A stretch of 64,000 bases of DNA from Pseudomonadales bacterium (GTDB lineage: Bacteria; Pseudomonadota; Gammaproteobacteria; Pseudomonadales; Azotimanducaceae): positions 62,001-126,000 of the forward strand of contig JALZVT010000002.1 in NCBI GenBank assembly GCA_023300545.1, given 5' to 3'. Under the pieces are notes generated by a model. The model was not told the origin of the DNA. It ran no database searches and saw only the letters and a list, made by a program, of their open reading frames with translations. This document shows, one piece after another, positions 28,827-37,628 of this stretch. The position numbers and the translations under genes were made by a program. The number at the start of each line of letters is the position of its first letter. The stretch's first letter is position 1.

Positions 28827-29683
28827 TGCGGGTTCGCTTTAACAAAATGCACGGACTGGGCAATGACTTTGTGGTTCTCGACCGGGTAACCGCAGAGTTT
28901 GAACTCAAGCCTGAACGCATTGCGCAACTGGGCGATCGAAAAACGGGCATCGGCTTCGATCAGCTGCTTATTGTCGATCCACCTGATGAGCCCGACTACG
29001 ACTTTCGCTACACGATTTACAACTCCGATGGTTCGACGGCCGAGCAGTGCGGAAACGGCGCACGCTGTTTTGCCAGGTTTGTTCTCGACAACCAACTCAC
29101 AACAAAAAAACAACTGCGCCTGCAAACTAACACCGGCTCAATCACCACATTGGTGCTCGAAAATTCTCAGGTCGAAATAGACATGGGCGTGCCTAGCTAT
29201 TTTGGCGACGACCTGCCATTCCCTAGCGCAAACTCCGCTACGCCAGAACTGCAGACCATTACCCTGACTCCTGAGTCAGACGACGCACCAGCCCAGCACG
29301 TAGACTTTATGCCCGTGTCTATGGGTAACCCCCATGCCGTCATTGAAGTCAACGACGTTGCACAGGCCCCGGTCGATGAGATCGGGCCTGCACTGGGTGC
29401 CCACGATGCGTTTCCTGCCGGGGTTAATGTCGGCTTTTGCCATTACATTGACGAGAACTTTGCCCGACTACGAGTTTTCGAGCGCGGTGCCGGCGAAACT
29501 AGAGCGTGCGGCACGGGCGCCTGTGCCGCGGTTGTTGCGGGTATTCTGCGCGGCAAGCTGTCATCTAAAGTAAAAGTTTCACTTCCAGGCGGTAAACTGC
29601 GCATCCTATGGAATGGGCACGGCGAGACAGTTAAAATGATCGGCCCCACAGCGACGGTTTTTCGCGGCGAATTCAAGATCTAA
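28826..29683 (+). CDS. dapF: Diaminopimelate epimerase
   Basis: This 285-residue enzyme interconverts LL- and meso-diaminopimelate for lysine and peptidoglycan synthesis. The two catalytic cysteines are visible: C75 in AEQCGNGARC and C228 in ETRACGTGACA. The start KMHGLGNDFVVLD is canonical. It shares one base with the lysA stop. Confidence 0.96.
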   Translation: MRVRFNKMHGLGNDFVVLDRVTAEFELKPERIAQLGDRKTGIGFDQLLIVDPPDEPDYDFRYTIYNSDGSTAEQCGNGARCFARFVLDNQLTTKKQLRLQTNTGSITTLVLENSQVEIDMGVPSYFGDDLPFPSANSATPELQTITLTPESDDAPAQHVDFMPVSMGNPHAVIEVNDVAQAPVDEIGPALGAHDAFPAGVNVGFCHYIDENFARLRVFERGAGETRACGTGACAAVVAGILRGKLSSKVKVSLPGGKLRILWNGHGETVKMIGPTATVFRGEFKI

Positions 29684-29736
29684 CAGCCCACACGCCCTAC
29701 AAGCGTTCTCATTCACGGATTAACGAGAGAAACAGC

Positions 29737-30567
29737 GTGCCAAACACCAAATTATTTACAGATTCGTCTGACAGCTCTCGCGGCGATAAGCCGCGCGCGA
29801 TCACCGACACCACAGCACCACTCGAAGCTGCGGACGTTGTCGCATGGCTACGCACCCACACCGACTTCTTTCTGGAGTACCCAGATCTGCTTGCCGTTCT
29901 GGCGTTGCCCAGCGAAAGCGGCACCACCATCTCGTTCGCCCAACGGCAGGCCTCGCTGCTGCGCAAGCGCAACTCGGATCTCCGCGGTCGATTGCAGGCA
30001 CTGCTTGCCAACGCCCAAACCAATGACGCTCTGTTCGAAAAAACTCGAACGCTAAGCGTCATGCTGCAACGTGCCGAGTCCCAGGCGATGTTCAACGCAG
30101 CGCTTGGAGAAGATTTGGTAGAAGCCTTCGCCGCTGATCACCTGGCCTGCTATTTGCGCAGCGATATTGCCGGCCCTTCGAGCGAAAAGATGTCTGCCGC
30201 CGGTCACACACCAAAAAAGAACAACATGCTGCACTGGGTAGAAAATTACCCCCTGCAAGAACTGTTCGACCCGGATACGGCGCGCTGCGTAACCCTGCGA
30301 ACTCGCGAACTTGACCAGCTGTTCCCAGCCAGACAGTCTCGCGACGAAGGCTCAGCTGTGTTGATACCGCTACCAAACAGCAACGGTATGCTGGCGATTG
30401 GCAGCGACAATCGAGAGCGCTTCAACAACGACATGGGCATGCTGTTTGTAGATTTCATTGGCGAACTGGTAGATGTGACCGCTCAACGTTTATTGCGTAC
30501 CCCTGCACAGCCTATATTCGATAACGACGCTGACAGCCCGGCAACGCTCAGCACACTCGAAGGCTAA
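29737..30567 (+). CDS. DUF484 family protein (GAF-like)
   Basis: A 276-residue protein of the DUF484 family, found between dapF and xerC in many gammaproteobacteria. The conserved N-terminal part reads VVAWLRTHTDFFLEYPDLLA and is followed by a coiled coil (FAQRQASLLRKRNSDLRGRL) and a GAF-like C-terminal domain ending in the AIGSDNRERFNNDMG region. Its function is unknown. Translation starts with GTG at 29737 with GAGAGA upstream. The first 30 residues are variable. Confidence 0.85.
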   Translation: MPNTKLFTDSSDSSRGDKPRAITDTTAPLEAADVVAWLRTHTDFFLEYPDLLAVLALPSESGTTISFAQRQASLLRKRNSDLRGRLQALLANAQTNDALFEKTRTLSVMLQRAESQAMFNAALGEDLVEAFAADHLACYLRSDIAGPSSEKMSAAGHTPKKNNMLHWVENYPLQELFDPDTARCVTLRTRELDQLFPARQSRDEGSAVLIPLPNSNGMLAIGSDNRERFNNDMGMLFVDFIGELVDVTAQRLLRTPAQPIFDNDADSPATLSTLEG

Positions 30568-30592
30568 CTCCGAACGCTGGCGTTTATTTGCA

Positions 30593-31585
30593 ATGGCTGA
30601 ACTCCAACAGTTTTACGACTACCTGCAATTCGAGCGCCGCTACTCGGCCCATACTATCGCCGCGTATCGACGCGACCTGACCCAGTTTTGTGAGCTGAGC
30701 CAGCTTACAAAACCGATTGACGGTAGCGCCGCCGAAATGCAGTCGTTTGTAGCGCGACTGCACGCAAAAAGCCTCTCCGCGCGAACTATTGCACGCCATC
30801 TTTCCAGCCTGCGCGCCTACTTTCGATTTGCACAACGCGAAAACCCGCAACTGGCAGATCCAACGGTTGGCTTGAAGGCGCCAAAGCCAAAACGAAAACT
30901 GCCAAAAAATCTGGACGTAGATCGCGCAGGCCAGCTGTTCAGCAACACACAAAACACCAACGCCACACCGCCAACAACTGATTTTCCAACTAATCTTCCA
31001 AGTGTCGCCGAAACTAATCGCAGCAAGGCAGCGCTCAGAGATCGCGCCATCGTAGAGCTGCTATATGGCAGCGGACTTCGCTTGAGCGAACTGGTGGGCG
31101 CCAACATTGAAGACCTCGATATGAGCAACGGCTTTATTCGAGTAACCGGCAAAGGCAGCAAAGACCGGGTTGTTCCCATTGGTGAGGCGTGTATGAGCGC
31201 GCTGCAGAACTGGCTCGAGCACTCAACAGATGCAACCACAGGGTTGCCGCGAAACACAGGACCATTGTTCACAGCGCGCGGCACAAAACGAATTAGCCCG
31301 CGCACCGTTCAGACCCGACTCAAACAATGGGGACAGGCAAAACTGGGCAGCAACGATCTACATCCGCATATGTTGCGGCATAGTTTTGCCAGCCACCTGC
31401 TTGAGTCGAGTGGCGATCTGCGAGCCATTCAGGAACTGCTGGGACATTCGGACATTTCCACAACACAGATCTACACACATCTTGATTTTCAACATCTCGC
31501 CAAGGTGTACGACAACGCTCATCCACGGGCACATTCTCGTGCTGAGTCCGATGACACACCAGCAACAGACAAGGTGGACGGCTAA
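30593..31585 (+). CDS. xerC: Tyrosine recombinase XerC
   Basis: XerC, with XerD, resolves chromosome dimers at dif. The N-terminal SAM-like DNA-binding domain (LQFERRYSAHTIAAYRRDL) and the catalytic residues are present: Arg in GSGLRLSEL, Lys in TGKGSKDR, H-x-x-R in HMLRHSFASH, His in LLGHSD and the nucleophile Tyr in QIYTHLDF. At 330 residues it is about 30 longer than E. coli XerC. The extra length is mainly a Thr/Asn/Pro-rich insertion around residues 118-140, between the two domains. Confidence 0.95.
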   Translation: MAELQQFYDYLQFERRYSAHTIAAYRRDLTQFCELSQLTKPIDGSAAEMQSFVARLHAKSLSARTIARHLSSLRAYFRFAQRENPQLADPTVGLKAPKPKRKLPKNLDVDRAGQLFSNTQNTNATPPTTDFPTNLPSVAETNRSKAALRDRAIVELLYGSGLRLSELVGANIEDLDMSNGFIRVTGKGSKDRVVPIGEACMSALQNWLEHSTDATTGLPRNTGPLFTARGTKRISPRTVQTRLKQWGQAKLGSNDLHPHMLRHSFASHLLESSGDLRAIQELLGHSDISTTQIYTHLDFQHLAKVYDNAHPRAHSRAESDDTPATDKVDG

Positions 31586-31589
31586 CGTA

Positions 31590-32294
31590 GTGATAAAGCT
31601 AATTACCTTTGATCTCGACAACACGCTGTGGGAAGTCATGCCGGCAATTGTCGCGGCTGAAAAATCCATGCGTAGCTGGCTACAAGATCGTGTACCCAAC
31701 TACAAAGAACAGATCAGCGGCGAATTTATGGCCGCGCTGCGTGAGACAGCACTGCGGGATGACCCACAACTGCGCTACAACATCTCTGACATGCGCGTAC
31801 TGCTGCTAACGCAAGCACTGCGCCACTGCGGCCTGCCTGAATCTGAAGCACACACCAATGCCAAAGACGCATTTGCGGTTTTCATGCAAGGCCGCAACGC
31901 TGTGGAGTTTTACCCGGACGCACTAGAGGCTGTTACCGAACTGGCCAAAACCTATCGGCTGGCCGCGCTCACCAACGGCAATGCAGACATCAGCGTGATG
32001 CCGCTTGCCACTCATTTTGAGTTCAGCATGTCACCCGACGTTGTGCAGGCACGCAAACCCGAACCGAAGATCTTTGCCGAAACGCTAGCCAAGGCAGGCT
32101 GCAACGCGCATGAGGTTGTACACGTTGGCGACAATCTGCTCGAAGACATAGACGGTGCTAAAGAAGCTGGTTGGAACACCGTTTGGGTGAACATCGCTGG
32201 CGAAGATAGACCTGCAACGCCAAATTACACGGCAACTATCTCGCACCTGAGTGAACTAACTGGGGTCATTGCTCAGATCGACGACAGAACTTAG
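31590..32294 (+). CDS. HAD-family hydrolase (YigB-like)
   Basis: A 234-residue HAD-IA hydrolase with motif I FDLDNTLW at the very N-terminus, motif II ALTNGNAD and motif IV HVGDNLLEDIDGAKEAGW. E. coli YigB, also beside xerC, dephosphorylates FMN and other phosphates. The frame is open upstream through xerC, but GTG at 31590, four bases after the xerC stop, places motif I correctly. It ends the dapF-DUF484-xerC run. Confidence 0.88.
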   Translation: MIKLITFDLDNTLWEVMPAIVAAEKSMRSWLQDRVPNYKEQISGEFMAALRETALRDDPQLRYNISDMRVLLLTQALRHCGLPESEAHTNAKDAFAVFMQGRNAVEFYPDALEAVTELAKTYRLAALTNGNADISVMPLATHFEFSMSPDVVQARKPEPKIFAETLAKAGCNAHEVVHVGDNLLEDIDGAKEAGWNTVWVNIAGEDRPATPNYTATISHLSELTGVIAQIDDRT

Positions 32295-32369
32295 CCCTGC
32301 TGAGTAAAACTACTCGAACCAAGGGTGCATCAACGTCAATCGAGGCAGACACTGGCTCAACGCAAGTTC

Positions 32370-33749
32370 CTAGAACAAATGCGCTTCCATATAAGCGCGC
32401 ACGGCCGCATCGGTTGCTGGCAGTTCCACCAGTCGCTCCGGCATCGCCTTCAGGGCATCCAGCCGCGGGTGTCTAGCATCCACACCAGGCACAGCCTGGC
32501 GAATCGCATCTGGAAACTTCGCCGGATGCGCCGTTGCAATGCACACCATGGGGCGCTCGCGGGCAGTAGGTGGCGCCAGCAAATCTGCAGCAGCAACGCC
32601 AACCGCAGTATGTGGATCAAGTACGTAGCCATGCATTTGATGCACGCGCGCGATGGTTGCAAGCGTTTGCTCGGTGTTAATCGCGGTTGCGGTGATCGGC
32701 TCGTTTGCCAGAATTTCTATCGGCACGCTGGCAGTACCCGCTTGGGCAAACTGCTCCATGAAGTTGGCAACCTGGGGGCCATCTTCACCAAATCCAAAGT
32801 ACAGAAAGCGCTCAAAGTTACTGGCGACCTGAATGTCCATTGACGGGCTTATTGTGTGGTGGACCGCACCACGGGTGTAGTCTCCGGAATTAAAAAACTC
32901 AGAAAGAATGTTGTTTTCATTCGTGCCAAGCAACAAGCGCCCAAGTGGCACGCCCATTCGTCGTGCAACATAGGCCGCAAAGATATTGCCAAAGTTGCCC
33001 GTCGGCACACTAACGTCAACGCCATCGCCCTCGTCACATTTCAACGCAGCGTAGACGTAGTAAACGACCTGTGCCAGGACGCGCGCCCAGTTAACCGAAT
33101 TCACCGCACCCAGATTGTGTTGAGTTTTAAACGGCACATCAGCGAACGCGCGCTTCATGATCGACTGGCAATCATCAAAGCTGCCATCAATGCTCAAACA
33201 GTGGACATTGGCGTCAGCAATAGTTGTCATCTGCAACTGTTGCAATGGGCTAACGCGGCCGCGTGGAAACATCACCGCAATATTTACATTGCCTTTGCCC
33301 TGCACGCCTGCAATTGCCGCACTACCTGTATCGCCACTAGTGGCGCCAAGAATGTTCAGCCGACCAGAGCGTTGACCTAAGGTGTAATCAAACAGCTGTC
33401 CGAGAAATTGCAGCGCGATGTCTTTGAACGCAAGCGTAGGTCCGTGAAATAACTCAAGCACCTGGGTTTCACCCAGATCAATAAGTGGAGCGACGTCAGG
33501 ATGATCAAACGTGGCATAAGCTCGCTCAACGATGCCCCGCAAATCCTCAGGGGGGATGTCGTCGATAAAACACCCCATCACTTCGCTCGCAAGCTCGACA
33601 AAGGTCAGATCACGCCACTCGGGAAGTTTCGCGCTAACATCAGGAATACTGGCGGGCACCAGCAAACCACCATCGGGAGCGAGCCCCGTAATGATCGCGT
33701 CTTGAAACGCCATGGGCGGTGTTTGCCCGCGGGTGCTGACGTAGCGCAT
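32370..33749 (-). CDS. thrC: Threonine synthase
   Basis: A 459-residue PLP enzyme that converts O-phosphohomoserine to threonine. The start MRYVSTRGQ and the PLP-lysine motif FHGPTLAFKD (K109) are diagnostic, and the phosphate-binding loop SVPTGNFGNIFA is present. It belongs to the longer E. coli/yeast-like class. No hom or thrB gene is adjacent. Upstream lies the 27-bp triple repeat; downstream it converges on the HAD gene with a 75-bp gap. Confidence 0.95.
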   Translation of the reverse strand: MRYVSTRGQTPPMAFQDAIITGLAPDGGLLVPASIPDVSAKLPEWRDLTFVELASEVMGCFIDDIPPEDLRGIVERAYATFDHPDVAPLIDLGETQVLELFHGPTLAFKDIALQFLGQLFDYTLGQRSGRLNILGATSGDTGSAAIAGVQGKGNVNIAVMFPRGRVSPLQQLQMTTIADANVHCLSIDGSFDDCQSIMKRAFADVPFKTQHNLGAVNSVNWARVLAQVVYYVYAALKCDEGDGVDVSVPTGNFGNIFAAYVARRMGVPLGRLLLGTNENNILSEFFNSGDYTRGAVHHTISPSMDIQVASNFERFLYFGFGEDGPQVANFMEQFAQAGTASVPIEILANEPITATAINTEQTLATIARVHQMHGYVLDPHTAVGVAAADLLAPPTARERPMVCIATAHPAKFPDAIRQAVPGVDARHPRLDALKAMPERLVELPATDAAVRAYMEAHLF

Positions 33750-33832
33750 GTACCTAGTCCGTGTCTGAGCCTGATTTGAGAGGCCAGAGTTTAGACCGCT
33801 ATAGCAGCGCTGTCCCGAACCGCAGAAAGAAA

Positions 33833-33913
33833 CAGCCTTGAGCGGACTTTCTTAATAAACAGCCTTGAGCGGATTTTCTTAATAAAAAGCCTTGAGTGGA
33901 CTTTCTTAGCTAA
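33833..33913. repeat. Three tandem copies of a 27-bp unit
   Basis: The unit CAGCCTTGAGCGGACTTTCT plus TAATAAA repeats at 33833-33859, 33860-33886 and 33887-33913. Copy 2 differs from copy 1 by one base (GGATTTTC); copy 3 has several changes and runs into the stop codon of the SutA-like gene. It lies between that gene and thrC, about 84 bp before the thrC start. The unit is head to tail with no spacers, so it is not a CRISPR. Confidence 0.75.
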
Positions 33914-34176
33914 ATAGATCCTTTGCCGTAGTTGTTTTGCGGTGCCCGAGGCAGATCTGCACGGCAATTGGCCGCTAGGGTTTCCACCTTGCCGCCCTGG
34001 GCTAAAAACGCATCAATGTCAGCGCGCAACTGTGTCCGCTCTTCCTCACGGGCGCGAACGCTGTGCGCGTCCACCATGGAGTGCGGCTCGTTGCTCAGAG
34101 GGACGTAGTCGCCACCTTTGCTGTCCGCGTCGTCGGCAACATTACCTGCCTGAATCATTTTATTGTCGTAATTCAT
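33910..34176 (-). CDS. SutA-like RNA polymerase-associated small protein
   Basis: An 88-residue acidic protein. Its C-terminal half (RADIDAFLAQGGKVETLAAN, then ADLPRAPQNNYGKGSI) closely resembles what I recall of Pseudomonas SutA, which ends with an FLARGGKV-type helix, a P-rich stretch and YG near the terminus. SutA binds RNA polymerase and adjusts transcription during slow growth; its N-terminus is disordered, as here. The glnK-side location beside ubiK and comM also matches the Pseudomonas neighbourhood. The assignment rests on memory of motif and synteny. Confidence 0.6.
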   Translation of the reverse strand: MNYDNKMIQAGNVADDADSKGGDYVPLSNEPHSMVDAHSVRAREEERTQLRADIDAFLAQGGKVETLAANCRADLPRAPQNNYGKGSI

Positions 34177-34258
34177 AACTTACCCCGTCACATTAGTATC
34201 GCAGTAGTTATAGAACAGGATTCGCGTTGTGCAAGTTTCGGCGCGCTTAAGGCTCGCT

Positions 34259-34931
<673 letters not shown>

Positions 34932-35186
34932 ATGCCAACAAACAACAATCTGCTCGAAGATCTGGTCAGCCGGGTGCTCGATGTACTGGGACGGGTGCTG
35001 CCTGCCTCGACACTCGAAAAGCTGGGTGACCAGATACGCCCTGCCATCGACTCCGTGCTCGCGCCTTTTCAGGTGGTACGCCGGGAAGACTTCGAGGGCT
35101 ATCTCGCGCAACTGCAACGCCTACAAGACGAGGTCAGCGAACTGCGCGCTCAGCTGCAGAACCCAATACCGCCCGCCGAGCACTAG
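34932..35186 (+). CDS. ubiK: Ubiquinone biosynthesis accessory factor UbiK
   Basis: An 84-residue protein with the BMFP/UbiK (YqiC) pattern: an N-terminal amphipathic region (LEDLVSRVLDVLGRVLP) and a C-terminal coiled coil (REDFEGYLAQLQRLQDEVSE). UbiK trimers bind UbiJ and lipid and support aerobic ubiquinone synthesis. AGGAAAA lies before the ATG. Location before comM matches Pseudomonas. Confidence 0.88.
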   Translation: MPTNNNLLEDLVSRVLDVLGRVLPASTLEKLGDQIRPAIDSVLAPFQVVRREDFEGYLAQLQRLQDEVSELRAQLQNPIPPAEH

Positions 35187-35249
35187 GCGCACGCACCCAG
35201 GGGCAACCCGCGCACCCCGCGCAATAACCCTGCCGTGCATAGTGAGGGC

Positions 35250-36800
35250 ATGACCACCGCCCTTGTTCATTCCCGCGCGCAACTCGGCCTGTCGGCTCCA
35301 GCAGTCAATGTCGAGGTACACCTGCCCACGGGCCTGCCGGGCTTCACGACCACGGGCGTGAGCGGCATCGATCTCAGAGATCGGGTGAAGAGTGCAATCC
35401 TAAACAGCGCTTTTGAATTCCCCAAAGGTCGCATCGTGGTTAATCTGGGACCCGCCGACCTGCCGAAGTCGGGCGGCCGCTACGACCTGGCCATTGCTGT
35501 CGGAATTTTGATTGCTAGCGAGCAGCTGCCGACCAACGCATTTACCCAGTACGATCTGGTGGGCGAGCTATCCCTGTTTGGTGACGTTCGATCCATTCGC
35601 GGCGGCCTGACCTGTGCTCGCGAAACGACAAACGCAAATCGCTCGTTAATTTGTCCGGCCGCCAATGCGGACGAATTTACCGGCAGCACCGGCTTGCGCG
35701 TCAAACTCATTGCACACCTTGATGATCTAAAGAACGGTCTGCAATTGCCTGAGCCACAAACCCGCCGCGCCCCGCAAACTCAGCGCGAGCAAGACCCACT
35801 CCGCCAGGTGGTCGGCCAAGTACGAGCAAAGCGAGCGCTTACTATCGCTGCAGCTGGCGGTCATCATATGCTGATGACAGGACCACCGGGAGCCGGCAAA
35901 ACGATGCTGGCTGAACGCCTGCGCGGTCTACTGCCCACACTGGCGGCCACGGCTCTCGCCGAGGTGGCAGAGGTCTATTCGCTTAGCGGGTTACCCGCAC
36001 CCACGCACGGCAACCCACCGTTTCGGGCACCCCATCACAGCGCGAGCGCAGCAGCGATTACGGGTGGTGGCTCACCGCCCACGCCCGGTGAGATAACCCA
36101 CGCGCATAACGGCGTGCTGTTTCTGGATGAGATGCCGGAATTTCGTCGTGACGCTCTTGAGGCCCTGCGTGAACCCCTCGAAAGCGGCAGTATTCGCATC
36201 GCGCGCCGGGGGGTCGCCATTGAATACCCCGCCCGCTTTCAACTGGTAGCGGCCATGAACCCCTGCCCGGCGGGTTTGGTCTGCAAACCTAGCAACTGCC
36301 GCTGCGCGCCCGAACAGGCGGAACGCTATCGCAATCGAATATCGGCCCCCATTCTCGATCGCATCGACCTGCACATCGACGTTGAGGCCGTGCCAGTAAC
36401 CACCTTGTTGAAAAGCGAATCTGCAAATGGCCCTGATAGCTCAGAGCACAGTGGGCTAACGACAGCACCTACCGCACCTCCACTCCCAACCTATGTCGGC
36501 GTGATAGAACGGGTGCGGCAACTGCAGTTTGAGCGCACCGGGCACCTCAATGCCCATCTGACACAAAGCGAAACCGACGTTCTATGTCATTGCGATCCCG
36601 AGGTGCAAAAGCTGTTGGTGGCGGCCGCTGAACATCTGGAGTTAAGTGCTCGGGGCTTCTATCGTGCTTTGCGGGTGGCAAGAACGATCAGTGACATGGC
36701 GCAATTCGAAAGCACAGGCGGATCCGACTCGCCAAACGCTGCCATCACCAGCGCCGCCATTGCAGAGGCGCTCAGTTATCGGGCCCTGGCCCTGCGTTAA
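35250..36800 (+). CDS. comM: ComM, Mg-chelatase-like AAA+ helicase
   Basis: A 516-residue protein with an N-terminal Lon protease-like domain (VEVHLPTGLPGFTTTGVSG), an AAA+ core (Walker A MTGPPGAGKTMLAE, Walker B VLFLDEMPEF) and a C-terminal Mg-chelatase-type domain. ComM is a hexameric helicase that drives branch migration during natural transformation. The ATG at 35250 gives the usual start MTTALVHSRAQLGL; a GTG 15 bases upstream is the alternative. A zinc-like cysteine pattern (CPAGLVCKPSNCRC) follows the AAA+ core. Confidence 0.92.
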   Translation: MTTALVHSRAQLGLSAPAVNVEVHLPTGLPGFTTTGVSGIDLRDRVKSAILNSAFEFPKGRIVVNLGPADLPKSGGRYDLAIAVGILIASEQLPTNAFTQYDLVGELSLFGDVRSIRGGLTCARETTNANRSLICPAANADEFTGSTGLRVKLIAHLDDLKNGLQLPEPQTRRAPQTQREQDPLRQVVGQVRAKRALTIAAAGGHHMLMTGPPGAGKTMLAERLRGLLPTLAATALAEVAEVYSLSGLPAPTHGNPPFRAPHHSASAAAITGGGSPPTPGEITHAHNGVLFLDEMPEFRRDALEALREPLESGSIRIARRGVAIEYPARFQLVAAMNPCPAGLVCKPSNCRCAPEQAERYRNRISAPILDRIDLHIDVEAVPVTTLLKSESANGPDSSEHSGLTTAPTAPPLPTYVGVIERVRQLQFERTGHLNAHLTQSETDVLCHCDPEVQKLLVAAAEHLELSARGFYRALRVARTISDMAQFESTGGSDSPNAAITSAAIAEALSYRALALR

Positions 36801-36875
36801 TTTGCCTGTGCGTAGAAGACAGTGTCTAGAAGACAGTGTCTTGAATCGGCGCTGTCAGAGAGCCCCTGCTGGAGA

Positions 36876-37313
36876 CTACTTGGCGCTGTCGACCAAGAAA
36901 TTCATGCTCGCGCGCAGTTCGTCGTCGCTGCAATTCATACAGGTACCTTTTGCGGGCATCGCGCCCAGGCCGTTCTGCATCGTTCCCCAAAGGGAATCCA
37001 TACCTTTGGCAACTCGTGGCTCCCAGGCGGCAACATCACCAACAAGGGGTGCACCGCCAACGCCGGTCGCGTGGCATGCAAAACAAAACGAGTTATAAAC
37101 TTCTTCGCCTGAGCGGGGCTCGGTCGGCGCAGCAGCAACGACAACCCCGCAATCATCACCGGCACGGCAGAGCTGGGCGACGGGCTCGAGACGGGAACGA
37201 ATCTCATCTTCCGTACCCGGCGCAATGGCACTGGCAGTACCAACTGCGGCACAGACCAGCAACAGACCAAGGCCCAACCGCTTTAGGAGTGTTTTAGGAG
37301 TGGTAGCGGACAT
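36876..37313 (-). CDS. Cytochrome c5-type monohaem protein
   Basis: A 145-residue exported cytochrome. A signal peptide (residues 1-30, cleavage near ASA) precedes the haem motif C77-F-A-C80-H81; the likely axial Met is M119 in GAMPAKG. The pair C125-x2-C128 (TCMNCSDDEL) matches the c5 family. Two further cysteines (C49, C55) in the linker are unusual. It should carry electrons in the periplasm. It converges on comM and is divergent from the repeat protein. Confidence 0.87.
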   Translation of the reverse strand: MSATTPKTLLKRLGLGLLLVCAAVGTASAIAPGTEDEIRSRLEPVAQLCRAGDDCGVVVAAAPTEPRSGEEVYNSFCFACHATGVGGAPLVGDVAAWEPRVAKGMDSLWGTMQNGLGAMPAKGTCMNCSDDELRASMNFLVDSAK

Positions 37314-37628
37314 CGTTTAACACCTGTTTTGTTACAGCGCTTGACTAAGCTATGATGCGCTGGATGATTAACGACTTAGTATGCCAGCGAATGCTAGGAA
37401 GGTCGAGATTACGATCACGCTGATAGCCTCCTAACGCGTTGATTCTTCAACTGTTTTACCCCTGGCAAGCAAATGGCCTAACCGCCAAATCGATGGCCAG
37501 AGGCTGCATCGCGAGTAGTATAGAAAGACACCAGTGGCCGCAGGCCACCGCACACAGAACACTCTGGCTGCTTGCAGCCACCGTCTCAAACTCAGAGACA
37601 TACCGTCCGACCAGATACAGGAAAAACA
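37314..37628. other. Divergent intergenic region before the repeat protein
   Basis: This 315-bp stretch should hold promoters for the cytochrome (minus) and the repeat protein (plus). A near-consensus -35 (TTGACT, 37341-37346) faces the repeat protein, but the -10 at 17 bp spacing is weak. The open frame continuing upstream of 37629 lacks a ribosome binding site. No RNA gene is recognised. Confidence 0.35.

Noticed and set aside
33833-33913. CRISPR array
   Set aside because: The 27-bp units are directly adjacent with no spacers and no cas genes are in the window.
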